Assembly (NCBI RefSeq): GCF_900000175.1
Contig: NZ_CWGJ01000010.1
Span: forward strand, 1 to 64,000
From: Estrella lausannensis
Lineage (GTDB): Bacteria > Chlamydiota > Chlamydiia > Chlamydiales > Criblamydiaceae
Direction: 5' to 3'
DNA: 64,000 nucleotides
Position numbers and translations under genes: made by a program. The notes beneath the pieces were generated by a model. The model made no database searches, was not told the DNA's origin, and was given only the letters and a program-made list of their open reading frames with translations. Within the stretch, counting starts at the first letter, position 1; each line of letters begins with the position of its first letter. Below, in pieces: positions 32,880 to 40,832 of this stretch.

Positions 32880-34124
32880 ATGAAATTTTCTGCTTCCAAC
32901 TCACGCACTTTTGCGTGGGGAGTATGGATTATCGCTTCCGTATTTTACGCATACCAATACATTTTAAGGGTGATGCCGAACATCATGTTGAATGACATCA
33001 TGGAGCAGTTCGGGATCGGCGCTGCAGCCTTCGGGCAGTTTTCCGGGGTTTACTACATCGGCTATTCGCTGCTCCACCTGCCAATCGGCATCATGTTGGA
33101 CCGCTACGGTCCGAAGAAGATTATGACCTTGTGCATCCTGTGCACTGTAGTGGGACTGACGCCTCTTCTGTTTGCCGAGCACTGGATGTATCCGATTGCC
33201 GGACGCTTCCTGATCGGCCTCGGCTCCTCGGCTGCCATATTAGGGGTTTTTAAAATCATCCGCATTACATTCGACGAGCGCACCTTTCCCAGGATGCTGA
33301 GCTTGTCGGTGATGATCGGGTTGATTGGCGCGATCTATGGCGGGGGCCCGATCAGCTATATGCGAGAGCATTTTGGGTATCAGTTGGTGGTGCAGTCCCT
33401 GGCTATTGGCGGACTGTTGCTCGCGGCACTGACCTATTTTGTAGTTCCTGACATCAAGGAATCATCGGAAAGACCTGTGACCTCCGATATCAAGGAGGTT
33501 TTGACTAACGGCCGCGTTGTCTGGTCGTGCCTGTTTGCCGGAATGATGGTAGGGCCTCTGGAAGGTTTTGCCGATGTCTGGGGTACTGTCTTCTTGAAGA
33601 CTGTCTATGGCTATGAGGGGACGATCGCAGCAGGGCTGCCCTCGATGATGTTTGTGGGGATGTGTTTTGGAGCGCCTTTCTTAAGCTGGATCGCCGAGAA
33701 AGTAGGAAGTTATCAGGTCACTATCATGGGTGCCGGAGCTGCCATGGCTGCTTGTTTTGCGGCGCTTCTGATGTGGCAGTTGCCATCGTGGGGGGTATCT
33801 TTCAACTTCATCGTGGTGGGTGTTTGCTCGGCCTATCAGATCCTTGCGATCTATCAGGCCTCGACCTACGTCAGGGAACAGGTGGCCGGTTTGACAACCG
33901 CCGTTGCCAACATGATTATCATGATTTTTGGCTACGGGTTTCATACGGCCATTGGCGGCATCGTCAACGCGATGGGCGGACCTTCTGTCTCCAATGCTCT
34001 GATCTATGGCACGGTTGTGGTTCCGATCACGCTGGCCGTCGGTACGGCGGGCTTTACTCTGCTCTATCTTTTCGATAAGACGGGCAGCTCCAAGGCGATC
34101 AAAGAGCCGGCTTCCACGCGCTAA
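32880..34124 (+). CDS. Major facilitator superfamily transporter
   Basis: The protein has 414 residues and 12 membrane segments. The helix 2-3 loop LPIGIMLDRYGPKKIMTLC is the MFS signature, and GRFLIGLGSSAAILGVFKIIR is helix 4. It resembles the ACS/phthalate-permease-type branch used for organic anions. TATAAT lies at 32810-32815. The substrate is not predictable. A terminator follows. Confidence 0.9.
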   Translation: MKFSASNSRTFAWGVWIIASVFYAYQYILRVMPNIMLNDIMEQFGIGAAAFGQFSGVYYIGYSLLHLPIGIMLDRYGPKKIMTLCILCTVVGLTPLLFAEHWMYPIAGRFLIGLGSSAAILGVFKIIRITFDERTFPRMLSLSVMIGLIGAIYGGGPISYMREHFGYQLVVQSLAIGGLLLAALTYFVVPDIKESSERPVTSDIKEVLTNGRVVWSCLFAGMMVGPLEGFADVWGTVFLKTVYGYEGTIAAGLPSMMFVGMCFGAPFLSWIAEKVGSYQVTIMGAGAAMAACFAALLMWQLPSWGVSFNFIVVGVCSAYQILAIYQASTYVREQVAGLTTAVANMIIMIFGYGFHTAIGGIVNAMGGPSVSNALIYGTVVVPITLAVGTAGFTLLYLFDKTGSSKAIKEPASTR

Positions 34125-34133
34125 ACTTCAAAT

Positions 34134-34167
34134 CAAGCCAGGGCGATAACTTTATAACCCTGGCTTG
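34134..34167 (+). terminator. Terminator of the MFS gene
   Basis: CAAGCCAGGG (34134-34143) and CCCTGGCTTG (34158-34167) form a perfect 10-bp stem 10 bp past the stop. The following ~300 bp to 34473 contain no gene that I can see. Confidence 0.7.
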
Positions 34168-34473
34168 TCGTTGATTTCTGCTCCAATTCTCGGATCCTTC
34201 AGAACGAAGCGGAAAAAAGCTCCTAAGGCTGACGAAGTCTCTCAGATTCTTCCGGGGCAAGACCATCGCACTCAAGCAAGGGGAGTCTCGTAGGGGTGTT
34301 CTGCTACTTTAGGATAGTTTCTCCCAAACTAAACGGAATTCTTTGCGCTGTTTTTTTTAACGATTCACGGTCGCAATTACCTTATATATAAAAAATTAGT
34401 ATCAGGCTTTACAAATAAAATATTTGTTAATAGGGTGAGATAAGGCTTAGGCTATGCAAAGGAGTATAAAGTC

Positions 34474-34623
34474 ATGACTATTACAAGAAATATTGGATTC
34501 TTGCTACTTGCGATCTATTTAATTCTCGTGGGGATTGTTGGTTTGGCGGCGATAGCCCTCCCTCCAATTATTTTCCCTTTATTGGCTCTAGCATCAGGAA
34601 TTTTCATTCTGATCGGAAAATAA
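34474..34623 (+). CDS. Small two-helix membrane protein (49 residues)
   Basis: ATG 34474 is preceded by AAAGGAG at 34458-34464. The peptide is almost entirely hydrophobic (IGFLLLAIYLILVGIVGLAAI, then PPIIFPLLALASGIFILIG). Proteins of this size and make-up are common as uncharacterised bacterial membrane peptides. The clear ribosome-binding site makes it credible despite its length. Confidence 0.65.
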   Translation: MTITRNIGFLLLAIYLILVGIVGLAAIALPPIIFPLLALASGIFILIGK

Positions 34624-34659
34624 CTTTCGGGAGCGGTTTTATCTTTCGGCAGTTTCTGA

Positions 34660-36201
34660 TTATACCCAAATTTTGAGACAATTTTGGTATAGAGGCAAGA
34701 GCCTTGGCGAGAAGCTGCCGAAGCCCCCTCTTCGAATGCATATTTTATTGTAGACCGTTTTATTCCCCTTGGGGTCGGTGATCGTCAAGATCTGGGGCTG
34801 CCCTTCGCATCCGTGAAAATCAACGTTTACATCATCTTCCTGGATAAAGAATACGCAGTTGCCAAAATGGCGTAACCTCAGCGGTGCGACGCCGTTGTTC
34901 ATATCGATATAGAGCTCGGTACCTAGCGTTTTAATCTCGATAGTCCCTTCTTTGCTTGTGTATTTTCCCGTGAGTTCGTTCAGCCGCAGGAAGTCTAGGG
35001 GAGTCGTCTTTTTCTCGATCGGTTCATTGTTCGGCCATTGGTAGCTATCGGCGATGCTGTTTGTAATCTCTTCCATCAGCGGCCAGCCCGCATCGTTATT
35101 CATCAAGATGACAACTCCCTTGCCCTGATAGGCGTAGGCATAAAGGCGCGCGATGAACCCTGCGTCTTGGCCGCCATGGGCAAAAATCAGATCTTTTCCG
35201 TAATTTTGGAGGAAAAATCCGAGTCCGGCATCCGTTTCTTGACCTCCCGCCCTTTGCCGCTGAAGCATTGTGGTGATAGTGGATTCACTCAAAAGGGGGC
35301 CCGGCCTTCCATTAAGCACCGTTTGAATATAGGTCACAAAGCGAGCTAAATCTCTGGAGGTTGTCCACAGTCCGGCGGCCCCCATCTCCGGATAGAGGTG
35401 CCAGTTTCCTTCGACTTTGACGCCGCCCAGATGGTGGCCGTAAGCGGCGTAACGGGCGTCAGCTAAGGGCAAAGGCTGTTTGAAGGTGCTCTCTACCATT
35501 CCTAAAGGCCTTAAAACATGGGTCTGCATCCAGAGCTCAAACTTTTCTCCTGTGATCTCCTCGATTAAGAGTTGGACGATCGTCGTTCCGCCTCCGGAGT
35601 ATCTTAAGGCAGATCCGGGCTTTGCGATGACGGTGACCGGCTCTGTGTTGACGAGCGGTTTCTTGCCTTCCAACACCTCTAAAGTCGTGGGGAGCTGATC
35701 TTTAATGGAATAGCCGGGAAATCCGCTGACGTTAGTGCCTGCCGTATGCGAGAGCAGACGCCTCAATGTCACCTTCTCGGTACTTGTGAACTCATTTTCT
35801 GGCACCTGCCATTTTTTTAGGTAGCGGTTTACATCGTCGTCAAGCGAGAGTTTTCCCTGTTCAACGAGCAGAAGCGCGCCAAACGCAGTGAGCGGCTTGC
35901 TGATGGAACCGGCTTGAAACAGAGTTTGTGTCGTGACAAGAGGGCTGTCCGGCTCCACCCCAAATCTTCCGTACCCTTGGGTCCATTCAATTTTACCCTC
36001 ATTGATCACAGCAATGCTGACGCCGGGGACTTTGTAGTATTCCATTCTTTTGACGAGATCCATTTTTTCAGCAGGATGGCCGGTAATGAGTACTTTCTGA
36101 CGAAGACCCTGCTCCACGCCTCTCCGTTTGGCTGTTTGATCTTCGTCTGTCAAAGTGAGACTGCCTGCGAGGAGCCCTAAAGTCAGAATGAGAGCTTTCA
36201 T
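34660..36201 (-). CDS. Serine hydrolase of the beta-lactamase/penicillin-binding fold (class C type)
   Basis: The protein has 513 residues with a short signal-like N-terminus. Active-site motifs: Ser99-I-S-Lys102 in QAGSISKPLTA, Tyr201-S-G in RYSGGGT, and His342-G-G in AHGGQDAG. After ~400 a separate beta-rich C-terminal domain follows, as in DUF3471-type esterases. Such enzymes are D-aminopeptidases, esterases or PBP4-like carboxypeptidases. The last ten residues and the stop codon come from an inverted-repeat element (34661-34691), so the original C-terminus was changed by insertion. Confidence 0.9.
   Translation of the reverse strand: MKALILTLGLLAGSLTLTDEDQTAKRRGVEQGLRQKVLITGHPAEKMDLVKRMEYYKVPGVSIAVINEGKIEWTQGYGRFGVEPDSPLVTTQTLFQAGSISKPLTAFGALLLVEQGKLSLDDDVNRYLKKWQVPENEFTSTEKVTLRRLLSHTAGTNVSGFPGYSIKDQLPTTLEVLEGKKPLVNTEPVTVIAKPGSALRYSGGGTTIVQLLIEEITGEKFELWMQTHVLRPLGMVESTFKQPLPLADARYAAYGHHLGGVKVEGNWHLYPEMGAAGLWTTSRDLARFVTYIQTVLNGRPGPLLSESTITTMLQRQRAGGQETDAGLGFFLQNYGKDLIFAHGGQDAGFIARLYAYAYQGKGVVILMNNDAGWPLMEEITNSIADSYQWPNNEPIEKKTTPLDFLRLNELTGKYTSKEGTIEIKTLGTELYIDMNNGVAPLRLRHFGNCVFFIQEDDVNVDFHGCEGQPQILTITDPKGNKTVYNKICIRRGGFGSFSPRLLPLYQNCLKIWV
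34661..34691. repeat. Short inverted-repeat element, copy 7, supplying a stop codon
   Basis: TATACCCAAATTTTGAGACA then ATTTTGGTATA: both ends of the family with the interior lost. It lies inside the 3' end of the serine hydrolase frame. Confidence 0.75.
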
Positions 36202-36273
36202 AAATTGGATGTCCTGAAGTTTGTAAATTCCTCTTTGGAGTGATACAATATCTAAAGGGTCTTTGAATTGGAG

Positions 36274-36435
36274 TATACCGAAAGTATCTCAAAATTTGGC
36301 ATGGGGACTTTGAAAAAACCTCGGGATTGAAGGCTTTAAGTCACCTCATGTTTTTAATATTAGGTGATTTGTAATCTTTCCGTCAGGGGGCTTTGAGAAA
36401 GCCCCCATGCCAAATTTTGAGATACTTTCTGTATA
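36274..36435. repeat. Long inverted-repeat element, copy 8 (162 bp)
   Basis: Ends TATACCGAAAGTATCTCAAA and the inverse ...GAGATACTTTCTGTATA. The interior has GGCATGGGGACTTT/AAAGCCCCCATGCC-type arms and a CACCT...ATATTAGGTG core shared with the 290-469 copy. It lies between divergent genes and could carry promoter or terminator activity. Confidence 0.9.
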
Positions 36436-36470
36436 AATTCTAAGTCCATCAGGGAATATCGGGGTATGCC

Positions 36471-37868
36471 ATGTATTCGGCTATGCAGCCACTTCAATCG
36501 CCACACTCTTGTAAATCTTCGGTGCACAACGGGGCTCTCGAGGATAGTTCTGAGAGGCTTTCTCCAAAGGAAAATAAGAGACAAAGAGAGCGAATAGCAA
36601 AACTGGGGCTTTTGGAAATGGAAGCGGGAAGGGGAGATCTCCCTTCTGCACTGGCATTGGCAAGAATCTACTATTTTGGAAAAGATGCTGCCGAGGATAA
36701 AAAGAAAGCTTTCCGCTATTTTCAAATGGCGGCGGATTTGGGGAGTGATGAAGCCCGCAACAGTCTGGGGGTGATGTTGCTAAGAGGGGAGGGAGGTCCG
36801 CTTGACAAAACAGCAGCGCGCCGCCAATTCAAATGGGCCGCACAAAATGGACACGGAAGAGCCCTCTATAATTACGGCATCTGTCTCCTAAATAGCAACA
36901 GCAGCACCAAAGCGCAAAAAATCCTCGACATCTTCACTTCTTGCGCAGAAACCCTAAATATTAGGGAGGGGTATTCGGCTCTTGGTATCCTCTACTATGA
37001 AGGGAGAATTGTTACTAAAGATCTTGAGAAATCAATTCGCTTGTTTTCCTTGGCTTCCGACAAAGGTTGCGCCTTTGCCAAGCGCTGCCTTTCGGTAATA
37101 TTGCTTACAAAAAAGAGCTCGTTCGCGGAGAGGATGAAGGGGCTTGATCATTTGAAGTGTCTGGCGGCCTTGGGTGGGCCTCAGGATCAATATGACTATG
37201 CAACGGCATGTTTGACATACGGAAGCGGCCTCTCTTATCAACGTGCCTTTTTTGAATACTGCACCATGGCGGCAGCGGCAGGGCATTTACCAGCCCTTTA
37301 TCAACTTGCCCTCCATTTTGAAGAAGGAGACGGCGTCGAACCTAATATAAGTTTAGCCAAAAAGCTATATCGGCTGGCCTCTGATCAAAATTGCAAAATC
37401 TCTTTAATTCGACTGACGAATTTGAACGCGGATGAATTGGGAGTCCCGGACACTCCTGCCCATCAGCACAGCCTTGACTGGCACATGAGGCTGAAGCTGG
37501 TCATCTGCGAGCTTAATGCTGTACTCCTAAGGGAACATGAGCTTTTAGAGGACAGCAGGGAAGCTATTTATCTCAAGGACAAACAAGACCCTCATGTGCG
37601 GTACCTCCTTGGATGTGCTTTCTATTCGGGAAGGGGAGTCGAGAGGGACCGCGCTCTTGCCCGGGAGCACTTTCGTCAGGCAGCTTTACGATCGCATCTT
37701 GAAGCCCGCCATCGCCTTGCAAAGATGCTTTGGAAAGGCGAGGGGGGTGTGCAGGATAAAAACGAGGCGCTCTTCCAACTCAAGATGGCTTCTAAATGTG
37801 GTCATGAGCAGGCATTTTGGATCTACTGTCGGTTATCAATGACTGTGAAAAAAGAAGTTCCCGGATAG
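36471..37868 (+). CDS. Sel1-like repeat protein
   Basis: The protein has 465 residues. From about 45 on it shows Sel1/TPR-like units: DLPSALALARIYYFGKDAAEDKKKAFRYFQMAADLGSDEARNSLGVMLLRGEGG and a late pair around 385-455 (HVRYLLGCAFYSGRGVERDRALAREHFRQAA). Sel1 arrays make curved helical scaffolds that bind protein partners, and are frequent in amoeba-associated bacteria, often as host-interaction factors. No signal peptide. The first ATG is used; an ATG at 36483 is an alternative. Confidence 0.85.
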   Translation: MYSAMQPLQSPHSCKSSVHNGALEDSSERLSPKENKRQRERIAKLGLLEMEAGRGDLPSALALARIYYFGKDAAEDKKKAFRYFQMAADLGSDEARNSLGVMLLRGEGGPLDKTAARRQFKWAAQNGHGRALYNYGICLLNSNSSTKAQKILDIFTSCAETLNIREGYSALGILYYEGRIVTKDLEKSIRLFSLASDKGCAFAKRCLSVILLTKKSSFAERMKGLDHLKCLAALGGPQDQYDYATACLTYGSGLSYQRAFFEYCTMAAAAGHLPALYQLALHFEEGDGVEPNISLAKKLYRLASDQNCKISLIRLTNLNADELGVPDTPAHQHSLDWHMRLKLVICELNAVLLREHELLEDSREAIYLKDKQDPHVRYLLGCAFYSGRGVERDRALAREHFRQAALRSHLEARHRLAKMLWKGEGGVQDKNEALFQLKMASKCGHEQAFWIYCRLSMTVKKEVPG

Positions 37869-37923
37869 AGATGCAATATTAATACGAAGGTGCTATTGTT
37901 GGCGAAAACCCTTTTAGGTACTC

Positions 37924-38388
37924 ATGAAAACAGACAATTTCTCTCAAAAGATCGGCTATCCCTTATTAGTTATGGCTATTTTTTTATGGATCGGGTTTGT
38001 GTGCTCGATCAGCTTTATGGAAGCGTGGGTGAAGTTCAGGACGCCGAATATGACGTTGCCTGTAGGACTGGCCATTGGCAAGGTCGTCTTTGCAGCGCTG
38101 AATAAAGTGGAGTGGGTATTTGCGGGTGTCATCGCCTTCATTACCTTTTATCGGGGGGCAGGAGGCAAGCGATCGGTTTTGGTCGGCATACCCATCGCTA
38201 TCTTGTTGATTCAGACTTTTTATCTACTCCCTGTCTTGAACGCCAGAGCGGACGCGCTTTCGCAGGGTCTTAGCCTTCCCCAATCTTATGGGCACTTCTA
38301 CTATATTTTCGTAGAGGTAGTCAAAGTGGGAACTCTGCTGGCTCTCGGAATCTTGGCGATTGGCGATTTGAGGGGTAAACAGACTTAG
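37924..38388 (+). CDS. Four-helix membrane protein of unknown function
   Basis: The protein has 154 residues with hydrophobic segments near 12-31, 47-75, 82-100 and 125-147. No cofactor motif is obvious. TTAGGTACTC precedes the ATG. It is alone between a Sel1 gene and the convergent mhq-like pair. Confidence 0.65.
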   Translation: MKTDNFSQKIGYPLLVMAIFLWIGFVCSISFMEAWVKFRTPNMTLPVGLAIGKVVFAALNKVEWVFAGVIAFITFYRGAGGKRSVLVGIPIAILLIQTFYLLPVLNARADALSQGLSLPQSYGHFYYIFVEVVKVGTLLALGILAIGDLRGKQT

Positions 38389-38401
38389 CCCAGGGTAGCG
38401 A

Positions 38402-39016
38402 TTAGGGGGAAAAGAAGGTCTCTTTCACGCTCTTGATTTCATCTTCGACAATTGTGTGATCTCTTCCCTCATAGATCTTCAAAGTGACAAGCGCTCCCAG
38501 CTTTTCCATCAGTGTTTTTGACTCCTGCGACCTCCTCAAAGGGATGTGGGAGTCGTGATCGCCATTGCTGATAAATACCTTTGTTCCTTTAAAATCTCCT
38601 CGGTATCTATTTTCTCTCACCTCTTTACCGATCAATCCTCCTGTGAAGGCGATGATGCCGCCATAGAGCGTAGCGGATCTGGCAGTCACCTCTAGGGCTA
38701 GGCATGCCCCTTGCGAAAAGCCGGCGATGAAGATCCTATTTTTGAGCATGTGGGAGGCCGTCTCTTCGATCAACTCCTGTATGCCGCTTATGGATTGGGA
38801 GAGATAGGGTTCGTTGAACGTCTCATCCTCTAAGAAGCTGTGCGGGTACCACACGTTACCGACAGCCTGTGGAGCGGCGATATAATAGTCATCACCGCAT
38901 AGCAGTTCGGAGAGGCTCAGAATACCTCGGGCTGTTCCGCCTCTTCCATGCAGCAGTATCAATGCTCCGGAGGCATCGGAAGCGGGAGGTCCTCGGTGCA
39001 ATACGTTTTTGATCAT
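38402..39016 (-). CDS. Alpha/beta-hydrolase, phospholipase/carboxylesterase type (MhqD-like)
   Basis: The protein has 204 residues from the ATG at 39016. Features: LILLHGRGGTARGIL (oxyanion loop), nucleophile in IAGFSQGACLALE, acid in ISNGDHDSHIP, and His in GRDHTIV. It begins just after the stop of the glyoxalase-type dioxygenase gene. In Bacillus the mhqO-mhqD pair detoxifies quinones; the same order is seen here, with hydrolysis after ring cleavage as the likely role. Confidence 0.85.
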   Translation of the reverse strand: MIKNVLHRGPPASDASGALILLHGRGGTARGILSLSELLCGDDYYIAAPQAVGNVWYPHSFLEDETFNEPYLSQSISGIQELIEETASHMLKNRIFIAGFSQGACLALEVTARSATLYGGIIAFTGGLIGKEVRENRYRGDFKGTKVFISNGDHDSHIPLRRSQESKTLMEKLGALVTLKIYEGRDHTIVEDEIKSVKETFFSP

Positions 39017-39018
39017 CT

Positions 39019-39972
39019 TCAATCAGCAAACCTTGCTATTTCGATTTGAATGGGAGAAAGGGCTTTTTCTATGGAGCTCCTGTTCGGTTCCTGCCAGGGA
39101 GGTAATTGCAGTGAAGAGCCAAGTTTTTCGAGTGGTTCATCCACAGTAAATCCGGGTGGAAGAGTGGCTATCTCAAAGAGAGTGCCCCCCGGCTCTCTGA
39201 AATAGATCGAGTGAAAATATTCTCTGTCGAGCACAGGGGTGACGTTAAGGCCTTGCTCAATCAGTATTTGCCGCGCTTTCATCTCTGTCTCATCATTTGG
39301 CGTCGCGAAGGCAACATGATGCACCGTACCGAAGCCGCTCACTCCTCTAAACGCCTCCGGTGTGCAAAGAATGTCTACAAAATCCCCCGGCTTGCCACTA
39401 GCTGAGTAGCGGAAGCGATTATCTTTTTCAGCGATTAATACGTGATCCATCTGCCGCATGAGTAATTCGGCTGTTTTTTCGTGGCACTCCTCGGACAGAG
39501 TTATGCCGTAAAATCCCCGGATGGCAAACTCGGTGGGCACATTGCCATAGGTGAAGCCGGCTCTTCTGTCTTCGTTATTTGCCACAAGCTCCAGGCCAAG
39601 CCCGTCATAGTCTTCAAAGACGATAACGATCTCGTTAAATCGCGGCTTTGGACTTTCGTGGCGAATGTGAAACTTATCCAGTCGCCGGATCCAGTAGTCG
39701 ATAGCACTTTCAGGGATGGAAAACGAGGTTGCCGTCAGCTGTCCTTTGCCCTTCCTTCCCCGCGGAATTTCGGGGGACGGGAAGAAGGTCATGATGGTTC
39801 CCGGTTCCCCCTTTTCGTTGCCATAGTAAAGATGGTAGACGTCGGGAGCGTCGAAGTTGACAGTCTTTTTCACAAGCCTTAAGCCCAGGATGCCCGCATA
39901 AAAATCGACGTTCTTCTGTGCGTCCGAGGCTAATGCTGTAATATGGTGGATTCCTGTGACTAGCTGATGCAT
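39019..39972 (-). CDS. mhqO: Ring-cleaving dioxygenase of the glyoxalase fold (MhqO-like)
   Basis: The protein has 317 residues with two vicinal-oxygen-chelate halves. First: GIHHITALASDAQKNVDFYAGILGLRLVKKTVNFDAP. Second: GTVHHVAFATPNDETEMKARQ, then VLDREYFHSIYFREPGGTLFEIATLPPGF. His in HHITALA, His in HHVAFA and Glu in LFEIA are the expected metal ligands. The family includes hydroquinone-specific dioxygenases. AAGGGGCGCT precedes the ATG. Confidence 0.9.
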   Translation of the reverse strand: MHQLVTGIHHITALASDAQKNVDFYAGILGLRLVKKTVNFDAPDVYHLYYGNEKGEPGTIMTFFPSPEIPRGRKGKGQLTATSFSIPESAIDYWIRRLDKFHIRHESPKPRFNEIVIVFEDYDGLGLELVANNEDRRAGFTYGNVPTEFAIRGFYGITLSEECHEKTAELLMRQMDHVLIAEKDNRFRYSASGKPGDFVDILCTPEAFRGVSGFGTVHHVAFATPNDETEMKARQILIEQGLNVTPVLDREYFHSIYFREPGGTLFEIATLPPGFTVDEPLEKLGSSLQLPPWQEPNRSSIEKALSPIQIEIARFAD

Positions 39973-40283
39973 AGCGCCCCTTGATGACTTGTGAACAGAT
40001 CCTCTTCTAATCCATTCTTCATTTCTTTACCAATCGATGGGGGAGGAGTACCTTCTAGCCTTAGATAAGCCAAGGTTTTTTATGTGGTGAGTAGCTTCAA
40101 TCTGTCCTGGCAAAGGAGCGAAAGGTTTTAAGATGACCATGTAATTTAGCCTCGCCTGCAAAATTCTGCCAGCTCGGGCACGTAGGTGAGGGCAACAATT
40201 GGATAAGGGCATCTTCTTAGAAACCTATCTCCAAGGGTCCTTTTATTTCTTGATGGCCCTCTTAGACACTCTTCAAAGTGCGG
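39973..40283. other. Intergenic, nothing recognised
   Basis: A 61-codon minus-strand frame (40027-40212) has no ribosome-binding site and no known relatives to me. No repeats or hairpins stand out. Confidence 0.35.
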
Positions 40284-40490
40284 TTATCTTTTTGTTTTGG
40301 CAGCCAGGAAGAGCAATAGGATTGTAAGGGCGCCGCTGCCGGCCAAGATGTATTGATTCATCTCATAGGTGAGTGAGAAATTTTTTAGATGCAAGGGAAG
40401 ATCGAAGTAATAAGGAAGGAGTGCATGGCTGACCGTGTGAAAAAAGGCTGCACCGGCCAAGAAGATATACCAATTTTTTAATGAAAACAT
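40284..40490 (-). CDS. Small two-helix membrane protein (68 residues)
   Basis: TTGGAGAGCGT precedes the ATG at 40490. Two hydrophobic segments (WYIFLAGAAFFHTVSHALL, and YILAGSGALTILLLFLA) flank a short polar loop. The first helix carries two His residues. No family assigned. Confidence 0.6.
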   Translation of the reverse strand: MFSLKNWYIFLAGAAFFHTVSHALLPYYFDLPLHLKNFSLTYEMNQYILAGSGALTILLLFLAAKTKR

Positions 40491-40589
40491 ACGCTCTCCA
40501 ACTTGTATTGCTAGTTGATGGTTTTTAAATATAAATTTTTAAATCATCTACATAAGAGATAATGATTCATTTGTCAAGCATTCCTAAAA

Positions 40590-40614
40590 CATGGAAAGTG
40601 TCTTAAAATTCGGA
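40590..40614. repeat. Single degenerate end of the inverted-repeat element, copy 9
   Basis: CATGGAAAGTGTCTTAAAATTCGG keeps the GAAAGTGTCT(C)AAAATT core. No partner end found. Confidence 0.45.
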
Positions 40615-40621
40615 ACAATCG

Positions 40622-40798
40622 CTATTTACGCCACTTCCACTTTGAGTAGAAATATAGCCTATCATCCTCCGGTAACGAGTCCCATTCTCCGGCTTTCCAA
40701 GCCTGCTCCTCGATGAGCTCTATTTTTACCGGTGGGCAGGGAATGGGCTTGCCAGGCTGGGCTTTCATTAGATCGGAAGCGCAGTCTGTCAGAGGCGG
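40622..40798 (-). pseudogene. Displaced C-terminal part of the 40801-42705 gene
   Basis: After the 17-bp duplication the original frame continues as PPLTDCASDLMKAQPGKPIP ... WDSLPEDDRLYFYSKWKWRK and stops at 40622. It has no start signal of its own. Deleting one 17-bp copy joins it exactly to the upstream protein at AVLPIR, for a 688-residue product. Confidence 0.75.
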
Positions 40799-40832
40799 TC
40801 TTATGGGGAGAACCGTCTTATGGGGAGAACCG
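40799..40832. repeat. 17-bp tandem duplication that breaks a reading frame
   Basis: TCTTATGGGGAGAACCG occurs twice without spacer (40799-40815 and 40816-40832). 17 is not a multiple of three, so the duplication shifts the frame. Confidence 0.95.
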
